Assembly (NCBI GenBank): GCA_015486315.1
Contig: WFRY01000448.1
Span: forward strand, 1-38,886
Direction of reading: 5' to 3'
From: Desulfobulbaceae bacterium
Lineage (GTDB): Bacteria; Desulfobacterota; Desulfobulbia; Desulfobulbales; Desulfobulbaceae
DNA length: 38,886 nucleotides
Under the pieces are notes generated by a model. It saw only the letters and a list, made by a program, of their open reading frames with translations, searched no databases and was not told the origin of the DNA. The stretch's first letter is position 1; the number at the start of each line of letters is the position of its first letter. This document shows positions 1-7,635 of this stretch, in pieces. A program made the translations under genes and the position numbers.

Positions 1-651
1 GATACTGATAATCTACAGATACAGCGGCTGCGTAATCGCCGATGTAAAACCATGGCGACCATCCTCTTCCTCTCCCAGGGTGTACCCATGCTGGTGGCTG
101 GTGACGAATTCGGCCGCAGCCAGCAGGGAAATAACAATGCCTGGTGCCAGGACAATGAGATCAGCTGGATAAACTGGCAGCTTGCTGAAAAAAACAAAGG
201 CCTGCTTCGTTTCTTTAAAAAACTCATCAGGCTTCGACGCGACCACCCTGTTTTTCGGCGGGTAGATTTTTTTGAGGTCAGCAGCGGCCCGGATAACCAG
301 CCGCATATGCAGGAAATTCTCTGGCAGGGACTGAAACCGAACGAGCAGGACTGGTCCTATGACTGTCACACCATTGCCTTTTGCCTCAAGGGCTGCGAGC
401 TGCCCGGCAGCGGCGATGCGGATTTTTTTGTCATGCTCAACGGTCATCGTGAGCAGTCGGCAGCCTTTACTGTTCCGGTTATCCCGGCCTCCCGCTCAAA
501 ATGTGTCTGGAAAAAAATCATTGATACGGCCCGGGAATCCCCGGCTGATTTCATAGACCTGAAACCGGCCAAACAGATAGCCGTCAGCGGTGAAGTTACG
601 GTCGCCCCCATGGCTTGCGTGGTACTGCAGTCTCTGCAGACAGTCCGATGA
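1..651 (+). CDS. glgX: Glycogen debranching enzyme GlgX, C-terminal part (5' truncated by window edge)
   Basis: Frame open from base 1; 'TILFLSQGVPMLVAGDEFGRSQQGNNNAWCQDNEISWINW' is typical of GlgX/isoamylase-type GH13. Confidence 0.93.
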   Translation, partial: DTDNLQIQRLRNRRCKTMATILFLSQGVPMLVAGDEFGRSQQGNNNAWCQDNEISWINWQLAEKNKGLLRFFKKLIRLRRDHPVFRRVDFFEVSSGPDNQPHMQEILWQGLKPNEQDWSYDCHTIAFCLKGCELPGSGDADFFVMLNGHREQSAAFTVPVIPASRSKCVWKKIIDTARESPADFIDLKPAKQIAVSGEVTVAPMACVVLQSLQTVR

Positions 652-1178
652 AGAGAACAGACACCCTGTTACTGCTCGGAGATTCCCTTGTTGAATGGGG
701 GGACTGGCCGGAGTTGCTGCCCTCCATCCGGGTAATCAACCGCGGTATTGCCGGAGAACATGTTGAAGATCTTGCCGCCCGGCTGGCAGGAGAACTGGCG
801 ACCATTCCGGACCCCGACCATATTCTGATCATGGCCGGTACCAACAATCTGCTCATGGGTAACCGCTTCTTTCCGGCCATCTTCAAAAGCATGCTGCCCA
901 GGCTGTCTTCACTCTGTCCGGAGGCAGGTATCACCCTCAACTCCATCATGCCCATGTCCCTGCCCGGTCTCCGTCTGGAAACAGAGGAAATAAACGCGGA
1001 GCTGCAGGATGTTGCTCGCCAGGCCGGCTGTCTCTTCCTCAACATGACGGATCCGTTTACCGAGCAATGTCTGCCCATTACCAAACCATGTTTTCTCACG
1101 GACGGAGTCCACCTGTCCACCCTTGGTTATCAGGTTTGGGCAAATGAAATCAGACGACACCTGACCATGTCCTGTTGA
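648..1178 (+). CDS. SGNH/GDSL-family hydrolase
   Basis: ATGA overlap with glgX stop; 'LLLLGDSLVEWGDW', 'MAGTNNL', 'DGVHLSTLGYQVWA' blocks I/III/V of SGNH hydrolases. Confidence 0.88.
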   Translation: MKRTDTLLLLGDSLVEWGDWPELLPSIRVINRGIAGEHVEDLAARLAGELATIPDPDHILIMAGTNNLLMGNRFFPAIFKSMLPRLSSLCPEAGITLNSIMPMSLPGLRLETEEINAELQDVARQAGCLFLNMTDPFTEQCLPITKPCFLTDGVHLSTLGYQVWANEIRRHLTMSC

Positions 1179-1245
1179 CAGAGGAAGGTCAAGTTCTTAT
1201 AACTATTGAGCACAGTGCGATATATTTACATCGCTGCATATAACC

Positions 1246-1263
1246 GTCCCTGAAGGGACGGCT
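1246..1263. other. Inverted repeat/hairpin ccgtccct-ga-agggacgg in leader of the following gene
   Basis: Perfect 8-bp arms, no T-run after it. Confidence 0.6.
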
Positions 1264-1304
1264 AACAAACTTATATCACTATACTTTCACGAGGAGATCA
1301 CATC

Positions 1305-2168
1305 ATGAAGTTTACCTATTGCATTCCGGCCGCCCTGGCCATGGCTCTGCTGCTCAGCGGCCCCGGCATGGCTGAAGAAAAAACACAGGCTGCAGCGACC
1401 GAGTCTCCTGTCGATTTAAACGGAAAACCGATCAAGGGCAAAGCACTTGAGACCATGAATTCCGGGGGATATACATATGTCCTTATTGATGCACCCCAGG
1501 GTAAAATCTGGGTCGCGGTGCCGGAATCAAAAGTTGAGGTAGGCCAGGATGTCATGGCCAATCCGGGCATGGCCATGACGGATTTCAAGTCCAAGACACT
1601 GAACAAAACATTTGACGTGGTCATCTTTTCCTCCGGTCTCGGCGATCCAAACAAACCGTTCAACCCCAAAAAAGGGGCTGCCATGGGTGGCGGCGGTTCA
1701 AGTTTTGCCTCAGCTATGCAGGCTGAGGGTGGTGCTGCAAATCCCCACGGCGGTATGGGCGGGGCAATGGGCAGCGGCGCTGCCGGTGAAGCAGCGCTTG
1801 GCGGCCCATCCGGAGGTTCCGGAACCGCCGTTGTTGCAGCAGCCGACGTGAAGGTTGACAAGGCAAAGGGTGAGAATGCCCAGACCATTGGAGAGTGCTT
1901 TGACAAGGCCGACGAACTGAACAACAAAAATGTTCAGGTTCGCGGCAAGGTCATGAAGGTATCGAAAATGATCATGGGTAAAAACTGGGTCCACATCCAG
2001 GACGGTACCGGTAACCCGATGAAAAACAGCCATGACCTGGTGGTCACCACCATGGCAGAGCCGAAAGTAGATTCGATCGTGATTATCGAGGGAACCCTGC
2101 ATGCAAACAAGGACTTTGGCGCAGGATATAAATATGACGTAATAATCGAGGATGCTGACATCAAATAA
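1305..2168 (+). CDS. Secreted protein with Gly/Ala-rich linker and C-terminal OB-fold (nucleic-acid-binding-like) domain
   Basis: Signal peptide 'MKFTYCIPAALAMALLLSGPGMAEE'; SD 'gaggag'; C-terminus 'VQVRGKVMKVSKMIMGKNWVHIQDGTG...IIEGTLHANKDFGAGYKYDVIIEDA' OB-fold-like. Confidence 0.75.
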   Translation: MKFTYCIPAALAMALLLSGPGMAEEKTQAAATESPVDLNGKPIKGKALETMNSGGYTYVLIDAPQGKIWVAVPESKVEVGQDVMANPGMAMTDFKSKTLNKTFDVVIFSSGLGDPNKPFNPKKGAAMGGGGSSFASAMQAEGGAANPHGGMGGAMGSGAAGEAALGGPSGGSGTAVVAAADVKVDKAKGENAQTIGECFDKADELNNKNVQVRGKVMKVSKMIMGKNWVHIQDGTGNPMKNSHDLVVTTMAEPKVDSIVIIEGTLHANKDFGAGYKYDVIIEDADIK

Positions 2169-2171
2169 CGA

Positions 2172-2327
2172 ATAACCGTTCAGGAGCACCTTATCTCTGT
2201 ACGGTCAGGCCTGGTTCACATAGGAATCACTATAGTTCACAGACCTGATCGAACAGATCTGAAGCACTCCTCAACGGTTAGGATCAGTGATTTTGCGAAA
2301 ATTATGCTTTCACTGCTGAAGAGTTAC
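2172..2327. mobile_element. Diverged MITE-like palindromic element (same family as 22852-23038)
   Basis: Ends ataaccgttcagg...ctgaagagttac; inner inverted repeat TAACCGTTCAGGAG/CTCCTCAACGGTTA; tail hairpin cagtga...tcactg aligned with the 22852-23038 copy. Confidence 0.65.
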
Positions 2328-2350
2328 AATAAAGCGAACCGGCCCTGCTG

Positions 2351-3280
2351 ATGCGCATTGTTATTGCCGGTCCCGGAGCCTTGGGCTGCGTGCTCGCAGC
2401 CCGGATCTTTTCAGTTCTGCAGACCGGCGACGAGCTCACCCTGCTCGACCACCGGCATGAACGGGCCAGGAAATTCAACAACAGCGGCTTTACCCTCGAA
2501 GATCGGGGCAAGGCCGACCATTTCATCATACCTGCAACCGCTGATCCGGCAAAGATCAGCGGTTGTGATCTTTTTTTCCTCTGTACACGAGCCGGGAGTG
2601 TTCCCGAGGCTCTCCGGCAGGCAGAATCCCTGCTCACCCCGTCCACCCTGCTTATCAGTATGCAGCGGGGTATCCGTCATTTGACAACCATCCGGAGCCA
2701 TAAGGCAGTTACCGCTCTGGCCTTGTCCAGTGCGGATGTGCAGCTGAATCCCCGGGGCATGATCTGCTGTCTTGATCCGGGTACAATACAAACAGGTCTG
2801 CTTGCCGGCACGGCTGGAAAGGGGCAGCAACTGAGACCTGCCGCAGACCTGCTCAAACGGGCAGGACTTGAGCCTGAGATAAAACAGAACATGGTCCGGC
2901 AGGCATGGGATCATTTTTTTGTGGACCTGGCAGTCAATGCACTGGCCGCCATCTACCGGCGACCGAACGGCCAGCTGCTCACCTCCTGTTCCGTGCGGGG
3001 TAATATGAAAAAAATAATCAACGAGGCCGTTACCGTGGGCAGGGGTGCCGGAATAGAGCCCGGTTGCGATCCGATAAAAGCAGCCTTTCAATTCCTGCGT
3101 ACGGAAAAAGACAGAACAGCTCCCATGTTTCAGGACATCCTGAACCAGCGGCCTACTGAAATTGATGCCCTCAACGGCACCATTTCTCAAATGGGCAGAG
3201 AGCTGTCCATTCCGACACCGATCAACGACGATATGGTCATGCGGATAAAAACACTGGAGAGCGGCTATCGTGCTCCCTGA
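2351..3280 (+). CDS. panE: 2-dehydropantoate 2-reductase (ApbA/PanE family)
   Basis: 'MRIVIAGPGALGCVLAARI' Rossmann motif; 'NAVTVGRGAGI' and 'PTEIDALNGTISQMGRELSIPTPIND' C-terminal signature. Confidence 0.85.
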   Translation: MRIVIAGPGALGCVLAARIFSVLQTGDELTLLDHRHERARKFNNSGFTLEDRGKADHFIIPATADPAKISGCDLFFLCTRAGSVPEALRQAESLLTPSTLLISMQRGIRHLTTIRSHKAVTALALSSADVQLNPRGMICCLDPGTIQTGLLAGTAGKGQQLRPAADLLKRAGLEPEIKQNMVRQAWDHFFVDLAVNALAAIYRRPNGQLLTSCSVRGNMKKIINEAVTVGRGAGIEPGCDPIKAAFQFLRTEKDRTAPMFQDILNQRPTEIDALNGTISQMGRELSIPTPINDDMVMRIKTLESGYRAP

Positions 3281-3848
3281 CAAAATTGCTCCCGGACTGC
3301 TGGGCTTTGACTTTGACGGGGTTATTGCCGATACTGCGGAAACCTTTATCCGACTGGCCTGTGAAGAGTATGAGCTTTGCGGTATCTGCCCGGAGGACAT
3401 TACCAACTTCGAGGTTGAGCAATGCCTGGATATAGCCCCGGAGATCGTCAACGACATCTTCACCAGGGTGCTGCTCGATTCCGTGGCCACCGGCCTGAAA
3501 CCCATGCCCGGTGCAGTTGAAGTCATTGGAGAGATGGCAGATAAAGCTCACATTACGGTGGTCACGGCCCGGCCTGTTGCAGATCCGGTTCACGACTGGC
3601 TGCAATCCGTTTTCCCAAAATCAACCCTGCCCGCAATCCGGGTGGTGGCCATGGGAGCCCACGACGACAAATCCCGCCATATTCACAAGCAGGGATTGCA
3701 ATATTTTATCGATGACCGGGCGGAAACATGCGTTCAGCTCAATACAACCGGTATTCAACCCATTGTGTTCTCCCAGCCTTGGAATGAAAACAGACACAGG
3801 CTGCCGGTGGTCAACTCCTGGGAGGAAATCAGGGCGTTATGCCTCTAA
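3270..3848 (+). CDS. HAD-superfamily hydrolase
   Basis: GTG start overlapping panE; 'GFDFDGVIADT' motif I, 'VVTARP' motif II, 'IDDRAET' motif IV. Confidence 0.83.
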   Translation: MLPDKIAPGLLGFDFDGVIADTAETFIRLACEEYELCGICPEDITNFEVEQCLDIAPEIVNDIFTRVLLDSVATGLKPMPGAVEVIGEMADKAHITVVTARPVADPVHDWLQSVFPKSTLPAIRVVAMGAHDDKSRHIHKQGLQYFIDDRAETCVQLNTTGIQPIVFSQPWNENRHRLPVVNSWEEIRALCL

Positions 3849-3929
3849 AGTTATCCTGTGTACAGGGTGTGAAGCGCCCATGATTTTGTCACCCTGCAGA
3901 ACAAAATAACGAGGAAGGTAGGTGTAACT

Positions 3930-4352
3930 ATGCAATGTCCGGCATGCGGTGCAGAGGTCCCAGTCTATAAAAATCCTGTCCCCACCGTTGATATCATCAT
4001 CGAGGTTGAGGGCGGCATAGTCCTCATTGAACGGAAAAACCCGCCCCACGGCTGGGCCATACCCGGTGGTTTTGTTGATTACGGTGAGAGTTTTGAACAT
4101 GCCGCAGTACGGGAGGCAAAGGAGGAAACAGGACTGGATGTAACCCTTATACGCCAGTTTCACACCTACTCACAACCAAAGCGCGATCCCCGTCAGCACA
4201 CGGCATCAACCGTGTTTATTGCAACGGCAGAGGGCATCCCCGGGGGAGGCGACGATGCCCTGCAGGCCAGAATTTTTTCACAGGGCAACCTGCCTGAACT
4301 GGTCTTTGACCACCAGGGGATTATAGATGATTACTTCAAGAAAAGGTATTAA
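3930..4352 (+). CDS. NUDIX hydrolase with N-terminal CxxC element
   Basis: '[25 protein letters not shown]' Nudix box; N-terminal '[10 protein letters not shown]'. Confidence 0.92.
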   Translation: MQCPACGAEVPVYKNPVPTVDIIIEVEGGIVLIERKNPPHGWAIPGGFVDYGESFEHAAVREAKEETGLDVTLIRQFHTYSQPKRDPRQHTASTVFIATAEGIPGGGDDALQARIFSQGNLPELVFDHQGIIDDYFKKRY

Positions 4353-4510
4353 AACAACGCCTTTAACGCCGCATACACAACAAGCCCCACACCTATGGAG
4401 CTGTACATGAGCAGTCAGGGGATGCAGTCACTGCCGTAGCGTTTCAGGATCAGGGTAAATGCCGTGATCCCGCAGGCGGCGGCAATGCCGATAAAGATCA
4501 AATCCTTCAT
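4349..4510 (-). CDS. Candidate small membrane selenoprotein: [53 protein letters not shown] (U = in-frame TGA at 4415-4417)
   Basis: Not in ORF track. ATG at 4510 with AAGG SD 7 nt upstream; two hydrophobic helices flank C-I-P-TGA; 7-bp stem-loop AGCUCCA-UAGGUG-UGGGGCU starts 12 nt after TGA. Confidence 0.55.
4383..4402 (-). promoter_or_regulatory. Putative bacterial SECIS-like stem-loop
   Basis: Reverse-strand AGCTCCA TAGGTG TGGGGCT: 7 bp (one G-U), hexaloop containing GGU; can extend by C-G/A-U with one bulged U. Confidence 0.5.
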
Positions 4511-4577
4511 AGGTTCGCCTTGAAAAATGTGACGTCCATACGTTCATCAGGCCGGGTTACGCCCTCTCTGCAATCGG

Positions 4578-6377
4578 TTATGCATAAATTTTCGCATTTT
4601 TCTGCTTTCGCAGCCGAATAATCTTGGGGGTTATCTCAACCAGCTCATCATCATCAATATACGATATGCAGTCTTCCAGGCTCATGTCAAGGGGAGGAGT
4701 AAGAATAACCGCATCATCCGAGCCGGAAGCCCGCATATTGGTCAGTTTTTTCCCCTTGGCCGGGTTGACGACCAGGTCGGCCGGTCGACAGTTCTCGCCG
4801 ATGATCTGTCCCTTGTACAGGTCCTGCCCAGGTCTGATAAACAACGCCCCGCGCTCCTGCAGATTAAACAGGGCAAAGGCCACGCTGGTACAGTTTTCCT
4901 TGACGATCATAGCCCCGTTCTTCCGGCCCTGAAGCTCACCGGCATAGGGGCCCCACTCGGAAAAGACATAGTTCATAACACCCATACCACGGGTATCGGT
5001 CATAAATTCGGAGCGATACCCAAGCAGGCCGCGGGTAGGTATCTTAAAGACCATGCGGGACATCTCGTTTTCCACCTGCATATCGGTCAGTACGCCCTTG
5101 AGCTTACCCAGTTTTTCTATGACAACTCCCTGGTACTGCTCATCCACATCAACCGTTAACTCTTCATACGGCTCAATGGTCTTGCCGTTTTCCTCGCGCA
5201 TGATGACATGGGGACGGGTGACCTGGAACTCATACCCTTCCCGGCGCATCTTCTCAATCAGGATGGAGAGATGCAACTCACCCCGGCCCGACACCCGAAA
5301 ACCGACACCTTCCGTCAACGGCTCTACCTGCAGGGCAACATCGGCCAGGGTCTCCCTGTTGAGGCGTTCCTCAAGATGACGCGATGTGATATATTTTCCA
5401 TCCTGACCGGCAAAGGGCGAGTCATTGGGAATAAAATGCATGGAAATAGTCGGCGGATCAATTTCAATGAGCGGTAGGGGACGAGGATCATCGGGATCGG
5501 TAAAGGTAACCCCGACCGTTACATCATTCATCCCAGCCACGGCAACGATATCACCGGTAGAGGCACTTTCCACCGGTACCTGCTGATCACCGACAAAAGA
5601 AAAAATCTTGTTGATCCGGATGGGTTTCACAGAGCCGTCACGCCGGGCAACGACGATATTATCGTTAATACGCAGGTTCCCGTTCACCAGGCGTCCTATA
5701 CCGAGACGGCCCAGGTATGGAGAGTAATCAATGGTGTTGATCTGCAACTGCAGAGGAGCAGCAGGATCACCGGCAGGAGGCGGGACATGCTTGATAATCA
5801 TCTCCGAAATCAGGTCCATCCCCTTACCCGGCTCATAGGGGTCATTGTGGTCGGCCACCATATAACCTTCTTTGGCCGAACCGTAGACAACAGGAAAATC
5901 CAGGGTGCTGTCCGGTGCATCCAGCCGGCCAAGCAGGTCAAATACCTCATCAACCACCCATTCACAGCGGGCGGCATCTTTATCAATTTTGTTCACCACC
6001 ACCAGGATGGGGAGATCGGCTGCCAAGGCTTTTTTAACCACGAAAAACGTCTGCGGCATAGGGCCTTCCTGGGCATCTACAAGCAGTACAACCCCGTCGG
6101 CCATGCGCAGTACACGTTCCACCTGACCACCAAAGTCGGCATGGCCGGGAGTGTCGATAATATTTATTTTATAATCACCGTAGATATAGGAACCGTTTTT
6201 GGAGGCAATGGTGATGCCGCGTTCACGTTCCAGGTCCATGGAATCCATGAGCCGTTCCGCCACCTGCTGATTATCACGAAACATGCCGCTATGACGAAAT
6301 AGCTGGTCGACAAGCGTGGTTTTACCATGGTCGACATGGGCAATAATGGCAACGTTTCTAATCTTGTCCTGGTCCAT
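4578..6377 (-). CDS. typA: GTP-binding protein TypA/BipA
   Basis: 'NVAIIAHVDHGKTTLVDQLFRHSG', 'RERGITIASKNGSY', 'DTPGHADFGGQVERVL', 'VVNKIDK'; full-length translational GTPase. Confidence 0.97.
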   Translation of the reverse strand: MDQDKIRNVAIIAHVDHGKTTLVDQLFRHSGMFRDNQQVAERLMDSMDLERERGITIASKNGSYIYGDYKINIIDTPGHADFGGQVERVLRMADGVVLLVDAQEGPMPQTFFVVKKALAADLPILVVVNKIDKDAARCEWVVDEVFDLLGRLDAPDSTLDFPVVYGSAKEGYMVADHNDPYEPGKGMDLISEMIIKHVPPPAGDPAAPLQLQINTIDYSPYLGRLGIGRLVNGNLRINDNIVVARRDGSVKPIRINKIFSFVGDQQVPVESASTGDIVAVAGMNDVTVGVTFTDPDDPRPLPLIEIDPPTISMHFIPNDSPFAGQDGKYITSRHLEERLNRETLADVALQVEPLTEGVGFRVSGRGELHLSILIEKMRREGYEFQVTRPHVIMREENGKTIEPYEELTVDVDEQYQGVVIEKLGKLKGVLTDMQVENEMSRMVFKIPTRGLLGYRSEFMTDTRGMGVMNYVFSEWGPYAGELQGRKNGAMIVKENCTSVAFALFNLQERGALFIRPGQDLYKGQIIGENCRPADLVVNPAKGKKLTNMRASGSDDAVILTPPLDMSLEDCISYIDDDELVEITPKIIRLRKQKNAKIYA

Positions 6378-6387
6378 CTCTACTCCT

Positions 6388-6418
6388 GCAAAAAGAAAAA
6401 GGTGCGTAAACGCACCTG
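6388..6418 (-). terminator. Hairpin plus T-tract (terminator or attenuator) just upstream of typA
   Basis: Reverse strand AGGTGCGTTTACGCACCT followed by TTTTTCTTTTT, then SD GCAGGAG. Confidence 0.65.
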
Positions 6419-6585
6419 AAATTCAAAACATTATGGGATGTAATAAACATCGGCCTGCAAAAAATTTTCGACCATAGCGCAGAAATAACAAAAAGACAAG
6501 TAGATTGATACGTAGGGCGGTAACTTGGTGGTATTTACAGCGAAAAGTGAAAACAACGCTCAGGGGACCATTGGGAGCAGCGCTG

Positions 6586-7356
6586 TCAGGGAAGTTTCCG
6601 CACAAAAACCCACTCGTTGTCCGCAGACAGATCAGGCTTGAAATCATATCCGTCTACGGCAAATCTCTGCAGTTGTTCCGGTTGGACGATTCTGTTTTTA
6701 ACAACAAAATCAACCATGGCCCCCCGCGCCCTTTTAGCGTAGATGGCAATGGTTTTCAAGCAACCTTCTTTTTCCTGTTTAAAGGACAGGGTCAGGATAT
6801 TTGCCCGCAGCTCTTTCTTCCGGATAACTTTGAAGTACTCGGCCGAGGCCAGGTTGAGCAGAACCGGCACAGGATCTTCAGCCAGTTGTTCATTAACGGC
6901 CCGGGTAATTCGTTCACCCCAGAAACCATACAGATTCTTTGCCTCATCAACAGCCGGCTTAGCAGCCATTTCCAGGCGATACGGCTGCATTAAATCCAGT
7001 GGACGAAGGATCCCGTACAGGCCGGACAGTATGCGCAGATGGCGTTGGGCATGGACAAGCTGTTCTCCTGAATAATGTGCAACGTCCATGGGATTAAACT
7101 GATCCCCCTGAAACATGAACAGGGCCTGACGGCTGTTCTCAGGAGTAAACGGCAGCTGAAAATCCAGGAACCGTTGATGGTTTACAGCGGCCAGCTTGTC
7201 ACTCATCTTCATCAGGGTTGCAAGCTGCTGTTGATCAAAACTTTTCAACTTCCGGACCAGCTGAGCTGTCTGTTCTATAAAAATCGGCTGGGTGCAGTCA
7301 CCATGGATGGGGACGGCAAAGTCCTGGGTCTTGGAGGGGGAGATGATCAGCAGCAT
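6586..7356 (-). CDS. yaaA: YaaA (DUF328/UPF0246) family peroxide-stress protein
   Basis: 'MLLIISPSKTQDF', 'LYGILRPLDLMQPYRLEM', 'IAIYAKRARGAMVDFV'; start chosen at internal Met of the track ORF. Confidence 0.93.
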   Translation of the reverse strand: MLLIISPSKTQDFAVPIHGDCTQPIFIEQTAQLVRKLKSFDQQQLATLMKMSDKLAAVNHQRFLDFQLPFTPENSRQALFMFQGDQFNPMDVAHYSGEQLVHAQRHLRILSGLYGILRPLDLMQPYRLEMAAKPAVDEAKNLYGFWGERITRAVNEQLAEDPVPVLLNLASAEYFKVIRKKELRANILTLSFKQEKEGCLKTIAIYAKRARGAMVDFVVKNRIVQPEQLQRFAVDGYDFKPDLSADNEWVFVRKLP

Positions 7357-7487
7357 ATGAGCAGTATTTCCTGAGAGTGATGAACTTGTATTTATAACTG
7401 GTCGACCGGTTTGATGAACTACCGGCAGACGAGATCTATGAGACAACCATACCTGATTACGCACAAAACTCAGCCATTAACAAATTT

Positions 7488-7520
7488 CTGGATCCCCGAT
7501 AACAACACTCGGGGATGACG
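7488..7520. repeat. REP-like palindrome ggatccccg...cggggatgac
   Basis: Resembles half-sites of the element at 21580-21603. Confidence 0.4.
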
Positions 7521-7635
7521 AGGCTTGCAACTCCGTTAGATTATAACAACTCAGACTGCTGCCCACTTTTGCCATCTTGTTGGTTCCGGTGTATCCGAGT
7601 CAGGCTTATTTTTGCACGAGGTCTGCTCTCAAAAG

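Noticed and set aside
1316-1927. 203-aa reverse ORF opposite the OB-fold protein
   Set aside because: Pro/Ala-rich mirror of the Gly-rich linker; spurious.
2411-3526. 371-aa reverse ORF opposite panE and HAD gene
   Set aside because: Spans two well-supported forward genes; no family signature.
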